NCBI RefSeq assembly: GCF_958298935.1
Contig: NC_084921.1
Span: 9,186,001 to 9,250,000, forward strand
Direction: 5' to 3'
Length of the DNA stretch: 64,000 nucleotides
Source of the DNA: Phragmites australis
Lineage: Eukaryota > Streptophyta > Magnoliopsida > Poales > Poaceae
In this document: in pieces, positions 23,601 to 33,719 of the stretch
Layout: each line of letters opens with the position of its first letter
How positions within the stretch are numbered: the first letter of the stretch is position 1
The notes under the pieces: generated by a model
The model's database searches: none
What the model was told of the DNA's origin: nothing
What the model saw: the letters and a program-made list of their open reading frames with translations, nothing else
Translations under genes and position numbers: made by a program

Positions 23601-24476
23601 GTGTCGTATACATGGGAGGACACTGACCTGGATAAACTTATAGATAACGTTTTTCCAATGCTGGATGATAATATGTCGGATCCAAACTACATCACCTCAA
23701 GAGCTATCTTGTCCACACGGAACGATTGTGTGGATAATATTAATATGAAGATGATCGGTCGCTTCCGAGGTGACGAGGTTGTGTACCATAGCTTTGATCG
23801 TGCAGAAGACGATCCCCATAACTACTACCCCCCTGAGTTTCTTAACTCGCTGACACCTAACGGGTTGCCTCCACATGTTCTGAAGCTAAAGATGAACTGC
23901 CCTATCATATTACTTAGGAACATTGACCCCGCGAACGGACTTTGCAATGGGACGAGGTTGGTGGTCCGGGGGTCCCAGAGAAATGCCATCGATGCAGAGA
24001 TTGTGCTGGGGCAACATGCTGGAAAGAGGGTTTTTCTGCCTCGGATCCCCCTATGTCCCTCTGATGATGAGATGTTCCCATTCCAGTTCAAGAGGAAGCA
24101 GTTTCCTATCAGGCTCAGCTTCGCCATGACAGTCAACAAGGCACAGGGGCAGACCATCCCCAATGTCGGCATTTACCTGCCCGAGTCGGTGTTCTCTCAC
24201 GGTCAGTTATACGTCGCGCTATCAAGAGCCACCGCCAGAGCGAACATCAGGGTCCTCGCCGTCCCGTCTAATGACAAAAAAAAAAAGAAGTGCTCAAAGC
24301 AAAGTGGTACGTACACGATGAACATCGTTTACAGAGAGGTCCTTACGGCATATACGAGGTATTTGTGGCATATTTGTCATTTATACTCTACATAATCATG
24401 ATTTGCTTTTTTTGAATTCTATCCATCTAATTTTACTTATTTTCATTTGTGCAGGTCTCCTCCCTTGCATGTTTAG
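17515..24476 (+). pseudogene. Helitron Rep/helicase gene, multi-exon, with one frameshift and one nonsense codon
   Basis: Exons read from splice sites: to 17571, 17645-17920, 18010-18150, 18217-18297, 18893-19585, 19672-19743, 19821-19889, 19976-20915, 21013-24358, 24455-24476. The N-terminal part is basic, with repeats of about 23 residues around NMTPEQRQARRDRDKARYA that resemble STPR DNA-binding repeats. Then comes a Cys-rich finger (CQYCNAKKFEHETKGFCC), the Helitron_like_N/Rep domain with HUH motif GLPHAHFLLIM (about 21573) and two-tyrosine motif YLFKYIYKGHD (about 21985), and a PIF1-like helicase with GPGGTGKT (about 23026), IIWDEAS and VNKAQGQT. Rep nicks and rejoins DNA; the helicase unwinds the donor strand in rolling-circle transposition. 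Breaks: a one-base frame loss near 20843 and an in-frame TGA at 22698-22700. Otherwise the frame is open, so decay is recent. Confidence 0.85.
18470..18770 (+). repeat. 152-bp tandem duplication in a Helitron intron
   Basis: GTACATGGTCCCTTGAG starts at 18470 and again at 18622, with nearly identical following sequence. A third partial copy of the AAATACACTTGACC segment lies near 18793. Confidence 0.75.
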
Positions 24477-25302
24477 CACACATAATAGGGTTTGTTTAGC
24501 TATCTGAAGATTGTTATACAAATGTTTTTTTAATCCTACTTTGATGCTGTTAGTATGCAATAGAATAATTTTTCCGATCCAACACTGGTAGCTAAATTCA
24601 TTGCTTGCTGGAATGCTTGATATTTAGTGATCACTGTTCAGCTATTGCAATAAGATCTTCGATGGTTGCGCGTCCGATTAGATCAATCTTGATTAGAGGC
24701 TTGACTTTGAGCGTGATTTGAGAGATTGCAACAACAATTTGACATTGATAACATCTATGATTTGAGAGATCGCATAAACAAGTTGCATCTCTACAGATTT
24801 TGTCTGGCAATGGCAATAGAGATCTGTTGACAGAATTATAATTCCAATACCACACACTACTGCTATATTGCCGTCTCCACCTAGATAGGATTCCACTGGC
24901 AGTCTAAAATTAGGAACCGCGATGCTTTAATTACATGTCGTAACTGCAAAGAAAAAAAAATTCACCTTGTTCTTGATCAGGGTATTTAATTAATGTAACT
25001 ACATGGTCTTTGCAAAAGGGCATCCTCCCAAGCATAAGATGAAAAAAAATTTAATTCGATCGTAATTTATGTACCCATGATTGAGTGCTAATATAGTTTG
25101 AGTGCTAATATAGTTTTTATCGTTTGTTGTACTTTCTATCATGCAGCATCACATACAATGTTATGATTTGAAGGTTTATTCCTATATCATGCACCTATTG
25201 GAACCATCTCTTTAGAACATTGTTGCCACATCCTTTCTGATTATGGATCTTGTACTATAGTTCTACCTTCATGCTTATGTTGTCATGTCTAAATTTTTGA
25301 CA

Positions 25303-25331
25303 CCCGTTGCAACGCACGGGCATTCAACTAG
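25303..25331 (+). terminator. Helitron 3' terminal hairpin and CTAG end
   Basis: Arms CCCGT and ACGGG separated by 8 bases, then 11 bp to the terminal CTAG. This is the signal at which Helitron rolling-circle transfer ends. Confidence 0.85.
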
Positions 25332-25850
25332 TAAAATTAAAATATGCCTATTGCACCGCTAGTGACAAAGCACAATATTACCTCTGTAAGCTCATGCCAA
25401 CCACCATCCGCTCAATCCTCCTCGTACGCTAGTACTCGCACTCGCTCGGATTCACTACATAGGTTACTGAGGTCACTCAACTCGTTACACGATCTAATAA
25501 TCAAGTTCAGTGACATACTAACTATAACCTTTGCGAGGAAAAATTATTTCAATCAACAAGTGGAGCATATGATAAGAGAATTCCCAGTTAAAAAGCAATC
25601 CTATGCTGAATTACTAGCTTCCATTGCTGTCAATCAAGCCAATGCGAACTATCATACCCCGATTTCTAATGTAAAAGTACACTAAACAGCAAACAGTAAA
25701 AATACACTAAACAGCAAACAGTAAAAATACACTAAACAGCAAACAATTACACGTGGTAACTTTGAATTCCTCAAATTAAGCACTCTCTCGCTAGTTCCCG
25801 GAAATCCATATCACAGCCCTATCATCCACCCACCACCTTAGATCAGAAAC
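25332..25850. other. Unrecognised open frame and a 25-bp tandem repeat after the Helitron
   Basis: A 113-codon plus-strand open frame (25344-25685) has no family I recognise; it starts with vector-like AT-rich codons and could be chance. A 25-bp unit beginning ACACTAAACAGCAAAC repeats three times at 25679, 25704 and 25729. Confidence 0.35.
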
Positions 25851-26876
25851 ATCACAACGGGCACTACACAGATCACCAAAACAAAATCTAAATTATTTGG
25901 TTTGGATGTGTGTTGCCGCCGCCGCTGTGTGTAGTATGCATGTATGTATGCTTGTGGGTGTGATCTTTTACAGGGAGGAAGAGATGAGAAGAGATGGTTT
26001 GCTTTTGCTTCCTGGTGAAAGATTAGAGGAGAGAGAGACAGATGAGAGAGAGTGTGAGAGATGAGAAAAGATCTAAGGAGAGAGGATAAAAGATCTAGAG
26101 AGAGCATTTGAATATTAAATTCATATGATGTATTTGAATTTGAAATGAATTTATAATAATTCAAATTGAGTAATTTGAATTGGATCGGATTTGGATGATT
26201 CGAATAAATGACTTGAATTGGATTGGTTAATTCAAATTGTATTTGAATCTGAAAATTGTCATGACTTTGGAAGGAAGATTCGAACTTGAACTTTGATTTG
26301 AATTGGATTGTATTGAAATGAATTGCAAAAGGATCAAATTGGAAAGTATTCGAATAAATCTCGAATGATTCGAATTGTATTCGGATACGAAATTGATGAT
26401 GATTTGAAAGAGTCTAGATTTGAGATATTTGGGATTAAATTCAAATAGGAGTATTTGAATTTGGATCTGAAATTGGATTTGGCATTAATCCAAATACAAG
26501 TATTTGAATTAGGAAAACAATTTGAATTGGAAGCCTCAATATTTGAGAGTGGTTTGAATTCAAAAGAATTGAATCCAAGAAATATATTTGAATTTGAAAG
26601 AGGTTCAAATTCAAATCTCCACTCAAAGAACCATAAAAACCATTACACCAAAATGCATATGACTCAGTTTATGCATGGATCAATTTAGAAATTAATTTGG
26701 TGCTCTCTGGAATACTTAGCCAAAATAATATATTTGAATACACACATATAGGTATATATATATATATATTTAAATATATATTTTCTTGATTTTATATAGG
26801 TTTAATAATTAGAAAAAAAATTAAACATGAGTGAATTTTGCTATTTTCTAATATGCTAAAACGCAGGATGTTACAC
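25850..26876 (-). repeat. AT-rich GAATT-rich region, possibly an old LTR
   Basis: Dense degenerate copies of TTTGAATT and AATTCAAAT from about 26100 to 26620. The right edge GGATGTTACA (26867-26876), read on the minus strand, is TGTAACATCC, a common start of grass gypsy LTRs. A solo or partial LTR in minus orientation is likely but its left edge cannot be placed. Confidence 0.35.
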
Positions 26877-26889
26877 TTGCCTTGGTGGC

Positions 26890-27365
26890 TCAAGCTTCGA
26901 AGTGAAGATGACATCAAGTGACTAAAAGAGAGGTTTATGGTGAGGTATTGACTTGATGGCTTAGTGGCTCAATCAACTTGATGTCAAGGTGGCTCAAGGG
27001 TCGTGACCGGGTGCTATCTGGGAGCTATAGTCTAGGTGGCTACTCCAATGTAAACTAGGAGTGCCTTTTATACCATCAATATAACAGAATAAAAATCTCT
27101 TATGCCAAGTTTGCTCTTTCTACCATCTTTATATTTCCGTATTTACGTACTTGCAATCTACCTTTGCATGTTTACCTTTCTAGAGTAGTTTGCTAGGTTT
27201 GGTTATATGTTGCAAAACTTTTTGAACGATAGAGTACACACATTAGATTAATCTAAAGAACATTTAGATAAAAATTGATATAGATTTATCTTGAGAAGTT
27301 TTTAGAGCTGATTAATTTTAGATGTCTTAATTCACTCATCTTAAGACATTATCAATCCCTGTAGT
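26890..27365 (+). repeat. Possible Copia-type LTR fragment
   Basis: Sequence around 27300-27365 (TTAATTCACTCATCTTAAGACATTATCAATCCCTGTAGTG region) resembles the 3' end of SIRE/Maximus-like Copia LTRs, in which a short CCCCCTCTTAG..ATC segment precedes the boundary. No internal coding region follows. Low confidence. Confidence 0.3.
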
Positions 27366-28017
27366 GGACGAAGCGGAGAATAACAGCTTGTAAGAACCAA
27401 AGAAATACCAATGTTTCAGCTCAAGTAGCTACTACGAACCAAGAAACCAAAGCAAAGGAAGAGAAGGGGATTGAGAGATGCTTACTCTAGCCAAGGTTGG
27501 AGTGGATCCTCGCCGTGGTACTCTTTGATGGCCTCGATCATCCAATTGGTGAACCAATCAATCAAACGATGAACACACAAGAAAGATCGTAACTTTTCCC
27601 CTTTCTAGATCACGACCTACTAGCTGTGGTCGCCTCGTCGCTCATCAAGATCGAAGGCACCATGCAATATCTCAAAGCCTTTTTCGTGAGAGAACCGTGC
27701 ATCGATTGAAGTGGAATGAGATGAATTACCAGATGGAAGTAGACGTCTAATATGGAAGGCAAAAACTAGGTGATTGAAAGTATTTTTGAAAGAAAAATGG
27801 GATCCAACTTTAAACAGTGACCATTTGATCAATTCGGATGGATGGTTGAGATCGTATGGATCTACCAATATTAGCGAATTATATAGGCATATAGATATAG
27901 ATATTTAATTGTTTAGGCAATCATCTATTGAGCAAATTGGGACCAAAATGTTACCAAAGCCATCCAAATAAAGGATCGGTGGAATGAACTAACTTCTTGT
28001 TATATGCGCAATAGGGT
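27366..28017. other. No recognised features
   Basis: Moderate AT content; short open frames without domains. Confidence 0.4.
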
Positions 28018-28412
28018 GCATTTGGTTGGGGTAATTGGTAAGAGGGAATGGAGTTTAGGATAGGGGGTTAAAAATCTTTTTATTTGTTTTTACGGGAGTG
28101 TGAGTTTTGGTGAGATGGAGAATGAGAGTTTGGAGATGAATTCTCACCAATTTCTTCATAGTAATTCAGTCGGAGTTTGTGTGTTTAGTGGAAGATGATT
28201 ACATCTCCATCATTCATCATAACTTATGTTTTAATTCCTTACTCCTAAATCTAATAACCAAACAGTGAAAAAACATTTCCTTTAAACTTCCTCTTTTTAA
28301 CTCCCATCTGAAGTCAAACAAGGGACTAGGACTAAAAGTCAAACTTTCATTCTTAATCCCTCCTCCAACTCTAATTCCTGTTCCCGTCACATGCCAGGCA
28401 CGCCTACGTTTA
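28018..28412. repeat. MITE-like repeat, copy 1
   Basis: Begins GGGTGCATTTGGTTGG, typical of short TIR elements in grasses. Its body (TGAGAGTTTGGAGATGAA, CATAACTTATGTTTTAATT, TTTTTAACTCCCATC, AATCCCTCCTCCAACTC) recurs in the same order in 29085-29450. Boundaries are approximate. Confidence 0.5.
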
Positions 28413-29084
28413 CCTGGAGGGAAGTGGTAGAAGGGAGTATGTCAATGATTAGTTAAATCGATTATGTAAATATTTATTTAAAGTATAGATATTTATTTAT
28501 CAATGGTGCGTATCAAAAAGTAGGAGATGAGATTTTAGACACGTTTGGATCTCCCTAAAGATAATAACCCTGTATCTTATGCTGCCTTGATTAACCTCAG
28601 GAGAAGATAATTGTAATGATGGTATGTCTAGATTTACTGTATGAATCTCGACGAGTTCTCTTGTGTTCTAAATTCTAAAGTTCTTATCGGATGAATCTAA
28701 TCGTGACTTGAATCTGTTGTGGATCTCAATAGGTTGTTTATGTTTCGAATCTATAGCTTGTCTATTTGACTCTGTTTCGTCATTCTGACCCTCTCTTGAT
28801 GTACCATATCTTCTCCCTATATAGTCGAGTTAGGGATGCATAACATACTCGGAGTCTCTAGTGTAACATTTCCGTATTGTATTATCTGAAGTTTTCTTTC
28901 CTGATTCGAAGATAGTTTCTATGTGAAATGTGAAAAACTATATGAAATATTTACACATATCTTATTTATCTTATGAAGGTTATGAAACCTACCATATAAG
29001 GTAATAGATACGTGTAGGATGATACTCCATCATCTGGATATACAATATTTTTAGTAAATCCTTAATTATTAATTATAAAATCCT
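28413..29084. other. Unique AT-rich DNA between two related repeats
   Basis: No genes. Contains ACACGTTTGGATCTCC near 28539, a phrase often seen at edges of MITEs, but no inverted partner was found. Confidence 0.3.
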
Positions 29085-29450
29085 CATCAGGATGAGAGTT
29101 TAGAGATGCAGGCTTTAAAATCTCTTGATTTGTTAGTTTGCATGGAATTTTAGTAGGGGGAGGAAGGGGATTTGAGAGGCTACCTCCACTATTTAAAACC
29201 CTGTGGAAGGGTGGTAATTCGGTGAGAATTATATGAATGCATATTCACTGTTCATTACAACTTATGTTACAATTTTCCACTCCCAAGCCCACACAACAAA
29301 AGGTGGGTAAGAATTCCCTCTTAAAATCCCTCTTTTAATTCCCATCACAAGCCAAATTAGGGATTAAGATAAAAAAAATCCAACTCACATGTTAATTCCC
29401 TCCGCCAACTCTCGACTCTAATTCACATGCCCCTTCCAGTTGCTTCATTG
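29085..29450. repeat. MITE-like repeat, copy 2
   Basis: Parallel to 28018-28412 over most of its length with moderate divergence. Confidence 0.5.
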
Positions 29451-30235
29451 CTTGCCAAACATCCTAAACAAGGACGGGCCTAGCATTATATTGGTTGGAG
29501 TTGTGCTCTCGCCTAGGCTTGATTGAAGCTTTTACTGATACGAGATGGCTGACGTGCGGATATCTCTGCGGGCACTCAAACCTTTATCCATGAACCTTAA
29601 GTTTCAATTTGGAAAGTCTTCGACATTGAAATCATGTATCCAGCCAAAATTATAGCTCCGAAGTCGAATAGTATTACTTCCAACAAAACATTATCTCCTT
29701 TTACCCTAAAAAATCAACTTTGAACTGAGAAAAGTGGAAACCTAGAACATGGTTCTCAGCTTTGAAATTGAAATTCAGCGTTGGACTTGAAAACTAAACT
29801 TTGCATCGGTATCTTGAATATGTAACTGTTCCATTAACTCGGAAATTCAACCTGAAAACACAAATTTACCTAGGATTTTTGGGACAAGCGGGCGGCCACC
29901 CTGAGGCGCTCTACACGAGAGAGAAGAAGTTGGAAGGGGAACAAACAAACGATGGTGGGGATGAACCATTGAACTGACGCCGAATCGGTTTCCCGTACTC
30001 GTAAAATGCCGGCGGCGAGAGAGAATTACCGGAGTCCATAAGTTTGCTTGTCCAAACTTGAAATCCGTGCTTGGGTGCCCCCAGCCACTACGTCCCGTAC
30101 ATGCATGCATGTCGAGATACTTGACTAACGAAACATCAAAGATGACGAGTCTTCTGTTCCAGTAACAGCATTACTGACGTGCATCATCTCTGTAGGATGA
30201 AAAAGAAAACAAATGAGCTCTTCTTTTTTTAGACA
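29451..30235. other. No recognised genes
   Basis: Contains an 87-codon minus-strand open frame (29847-30110) without a recognised domain. It may be a remnant of a gene or transposon. Confidence 0.35.
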
Positions 30236-31080
30236 AAGAAAATAGATGAGCTTTTTTTTAGACAAAGCCGGAAGATTTTATTCATCACTTATAGAATTTA
30301 CATGCATGCCAATAAAACATTGGATGAAGAAGCCAAACATGACGGCCTCCATCTGAAGAACATGCAAACTTAGCAAAATTGTGAGCATCTGTATTTGCCT
30401 CCCGTCTTTCATGGCGTATCTCAGTTAGATCATGGTTAAGGGTTTTCCTTCACGGTTTAGATTTCCGTCGTGAAGGAATTTTCGTTCCCTTTAGCACTGC
30501 AATGGCTTCCCTTTACGGTTCCCGTCACGAAGAGATTTCTAAGGTCATTATCTCTAGAACGGAAATCTCTCTTCTTCCTTTCACGATTCCACTCGAAGGA
30601 AAGCTGTTATAGATGAGAGAAAATAAAGAGAATGGGAACGAAAAAAAGAATAAAAAAGAAAATAAAATGAAGAAAATATAATTAGAGATGGTCTTATAGC
30701 CATCAAGAACTTGCCCCTAGTATCTACTCACTCTATTTTTTAATACCTGTTACTTTTGATCAAACACGCATACAAGACACATCAAAAATAGTACAAATTT
30801 TAAATGTGAAATGATAAAAATACTCTTAGAAATTACGTCAAAAAACGTAAAGTGATAAGTATTTGAAAATAAATAAAATAGTCAAAAGTGACTAGTATTA
30901 AAAAACGGTGGAAGTAATATACTTCTCACTGTCTCGATGCAGTCTGAAGCCACACAGACTCCTATTGCGTTGATGCCAACAGCCAGACATAATGCTTCTT
31001 TGCACGCTAGCGCTTCTAGAATCGTCGGATCAGAGAAAACATATGAGCTTGTCACTTGCCAGTACGAATGGGCCGTAGAG
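30236..31080 (-). pseudogene. RNase H-like (LINE/RVT_3 type) C-terminal relic, interrupted by a MITE
   Basis: On the minus strand, 31080-30915 encodes TILEALACKEALCLAVGINA then VCVASDCIETVRSI. This is the central part of plant RNase H-like domains, with Glu of LEA..EAL and the catalytic Asp of ASDC. After an interruption, 30440-30300 encodes HERREANTDAHNFAKFA and GRHVWLLHP, the domain's C-terminal segment with its N.DAH. motif. Such domains end many non-LTR retrotransposons and related 'ribonuclease H protein' genes. A Stowaway-like MITE (30727-30914) and about 285 bp of unassigned DNA (30441-30726) split it. Stops are present near the C-terminus. Non-functional. Confidence 0.6.
30727..30914. 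mobile_element. Stowaway-like MITE (188 bp) with TA target duplication
   Basis: Ends CTCACTCTATTTTTTAATAC and, inverted, CTTCCACCGTTTTTTAATAC, form terminal inverted repeats. TA flanks both sides (30725-30726 and 30915-30916). This fits the Tc1/mariner-derived Stowaway family. Confidence 0.75.
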
Positions 31081-32486
31081 GTTAAGAGTTGTATTTCCGT
31101 TATTAAAAAAGTACGAATAAGCCGTAGATTCGCGAGTCATTGGGATGAACAAATCACGAATGACATGGGCACATGGCACAGCCATTGCAAGTGGTAACCT
31201 GGCCCAAACAAACTATTGGATCAACCGAAAAAGAATCCTTTTTGTATAATAGGCCGCTTACTCTTGCCGTAGTTAGTCTGGGAAGTATTTTTTTTAAGGC
31301 GATACTATATTTCAATTTTTCATATTTTTTTCAAGCGAGCCACTAAATTCAACTCCCGATGGACAGAAACAGATTGCACCCTGCCTTGCTCCTCTTGATG
31401 GACCTCGTGCTCCCCTGCCCCGCCCTCCTCCCTTTATCTTCGACAACACCCCACTATCAGATCTACACTCACAGCCCACCGCTGTACTAATCTCTCTATT
31501 TTAGAGCTCCTCTGTCCCAGCAACGGGTCACCGTTGCCCACTACCGCCTGGCCGTCTTGTCTCGTGTTAACCTCTTGTTGTCCACCGATCTCCATCTAAG
31601 TCTAGAGATAGAGAATCTCGTTAGAGGAAACCTAGCGGCAAAAAAAATGAACGTTCACACTATCATCTGAGACGTAGATCTCGATTTGAGGCGTTTGAGA
31701 TTTAAGATATGTATTTTTTTTTAACCATGGGCCATGCGCTGAGGCCTAATGAAATCAACGGGCCCTGCCCAAGTCTATTGAGTCTCATTCGGATCTAGCC
31801 TCTCCAATAAAAACATTTTCGGTTTTCGGCTGTAGTTTTTCACCGAGATTATTCCATCATATTCCTAGCCTTCTTCTTCCCGGACCAAATAAACTTGCTG
31901 GCCGCCGGCCATGTGGGACCACGAAACCGCACGCCGGAGATCGACGCCGGGCCCACTTGGGTACAATCGAACATCCTAGGTCAACAATGATCGATCAGCC
32001 CGCTCCATGCTTCTTTCAATTCAGTCCTGTGGCAGGGGCGGTGACGACGGTCGTGGTCCACTCGTGTCCACCGCCGGTGGCCGGTTCGCGCGCGAGTTCC
32101 CACTGCATCTGCATGGTGTCGTGTCGCCGCCCATTCCATCCACTCGCCTGCATGGCCTCCGGTTACTGCCTGCTGGGCGTCAGCCACTCGCCGAGCTAGC
32201 TCGATCCGCGCCAGTAGTTGGTATGCATGATCGACGCTGGATGAATCGGGGCCGTCGGTTCGAGCAGGCGAGTGACCACTAGCTGTAGCAGAATGCAGCT
32301 TTGTCGTCGAGTGGGCAAATCATGCACGCGCGGGACATGGAGCATCATATTCTCGGATCACCGGTTTGTCACTTTCGGCCGGTGGAGGCCCGCCGCCGCC
32401 GGCCGGGAACAATTAAACAAATTATTCCTCCCATCATCCCCTTCTCACGGTCACGCCTATATAGGTGGAACTAGATCTCCTACGGT
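31081..32486. other. Gene-poor DNA; GC-rich patches without recognised genes
   Basis: 31350-31600 and 31900-32460 are GC-rich with short open frames on both strands. None shows a domain I recognise. Confidence 0.4.
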
Positions 32487-32833
32487 CGTGGAATTTTTAT
32501 ATTTTGACCCTTTTTAAAAATATATTCTACAAAAAGATCTTTGCACAAATAAATTCTGAAAATAAACCTTTTTCACGACACTATGATATTTGGCATCATG
32601 ATTGAATAGCACGACACATGACAATTGACGCCGAGATAGCAATATGATCTTTATGTTGAATTTTCAATATCATATGTGACGATTACCACAACATCAATTG
32701 CCACAACATCGTACTATTTAACAATAACGTCAATAGTCATGACGCTATATTATATATTTTTAGACATTATTTTCCCATATAGGTCCATGAGTAGATTTAT
32801 TTTTTAAAGAGCCAAAATCTAAAATTTCCACCC
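32487..32833. mobile_element. MITE of about 347 bp with ~44-bp terminal inverted repeats
   Basis: GTGGAATTTTTATATTTTGA at the left edge pairs with the inverse of TCTAAAATTTCCAC at the right edge, and the similarity continues inward for about 40 bp with mismatches. No transposase. Family not identified. Confidence 0.6.
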
Positions 32834-32867
32834 TAGAGTCCCTACTACTAGATACTAATGGCATGAT

Positions 32868-33006
32868 TGGTTGCCAGTAGGATCTTAATCATATGGACTA
32901 TATATGCAGGCTAAGGGTAAGTAGGTTGTGGAGTCATATTTGTTGAAAAAAAGAGAGTGTTTAGTTGGTTATATATATTTAGATATGTTGAACTAAGTTT
33001 CTATTT
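32868..33006. repeat. Left part of a MITE-like repeat split by the CACTA element
   Basis: Continues after the CACTA element at 62544. Compared with an uninterrupted relative at 63251-63708, the left part matches up to AGTTTCTATTTT and the right part resumes directly, which confirms the insertion point. Confidence 0.65.
33004..33006. repeat. Left 3-bp target duplication (TTT) of the CACTA element
   Basis: TTT precedes the left end and TTT follows the right end (62544-62546). CACTA elements make 3-bp duplications. The motif is weak alone, but the comparison with the uninterrupted repeat supports it. Confidence 0.5.
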
Positions 33007-33021
33007 TACTATATGAAAAAA

Positions 33022-33250
33022 GGTCATAGGTGACGGATGATAACTGTCATGGGTGATAAGTCCCGCACTCGTCACCCCGAACGTGTCACTGATGACTAGT
33101 TATAACTGATGGGTAAGAACCCGTCGCAAATAAGATCATAGGTGACGGGTCGTAACCATGACCTGTCACTAACGTGCATCTCCTATGTGCTTGGCAGAAA
33201 GATATAAGTGATAGGTAATCTTTTCACCTGGCATTTATATTTTCACATAA
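33022..33250. repeat. Left subterminal repeat array of the CACTA element
   Basis: About eight copies of a CATAGGTGACGGGT-like unit in both orientations (for example near 33024, 33071, 33135). These are the presumed binding sites of the element's own TNPA-like protein; that role is known from En/Spm and inferred here. Confidence 0.7.
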
Positions 33251-33719
33251 TGAGTAAAGATGTTACATGTCACTTATGTGTAGGTTATTCTGCAAGATTG
33301 TACTATTTTTTAGCTGCATCCTGAAGCATAGTCAGGATTTGACACCTATCTTCTCCCTACAAACAACTACAATATATCCAAATCCATATCAACAAGCACA
33401 CATATATAAGAACTCACTTCATCATAGAATCGTAAATGTTACAAAGTTTCAATCAATTCATCATAGATCACAAATGTTACAAAGTTCCAATCAATTCATA
33501 TTACATAAGACCTCACAACATAGGTTTCTATAGTGCAGCTCACCGTGTGAGTTGATGACTTCAAACATCATGAACTCGGTGATCCGTTATCGAATCTCCG
33601 AGAGTGCATTGTCGTCGAAAAAACAAGCTGAAAAGTCCTACATAATTTGACGTGTCACTAATGTCATGTTATAATAGAATTAATCTAATTACTAAAATTA
33701 GTTACGAATAATCTTGTAT
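33251..33719. other. CACTA left interior without recognised coding sequence
   Basis: AT-rich. ATCGTAAATGTTACAAAGTT and ATCACAAATGTTACAAAGTT near 33429 and 33465 form a short direct repeat. Confidence 0.4.

Larger units (their letters stand above)
13975..25331 (+). mobile_element. Helitron, 11.36 kb, with both ends and a Rep/Hel gene
   Basis: The 5' end is placed at TCTCTCCTACTTAAAA (13975) after a host A. The 3' end is CTAG (25328-25331), preceded by a hairpin with arms CCCGT (25303-25307) and ACGGG (25316-25320), and followed by a host T. TC..CTRR ends, insertion between A and T, no target duplication and a subterminal hairpin are the defining structure of Helitrons. The interior carries one multi-exon gene with HUH Rep and PIF1-like helicase domains. 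The 3' end is certain from structure. The 5' end is the best TC candidate and should be confirmed by alignment with relatives. The gene is damaged at two places, so this copy is probably no longer autonomous. Confidence 0.85.

Noticed and set aside
31957..32517. Several 67-91 aa frames in a GC-rich patch
   Set aside because: No recognisable domains, overlapping in all frames, no splice or promoter context.
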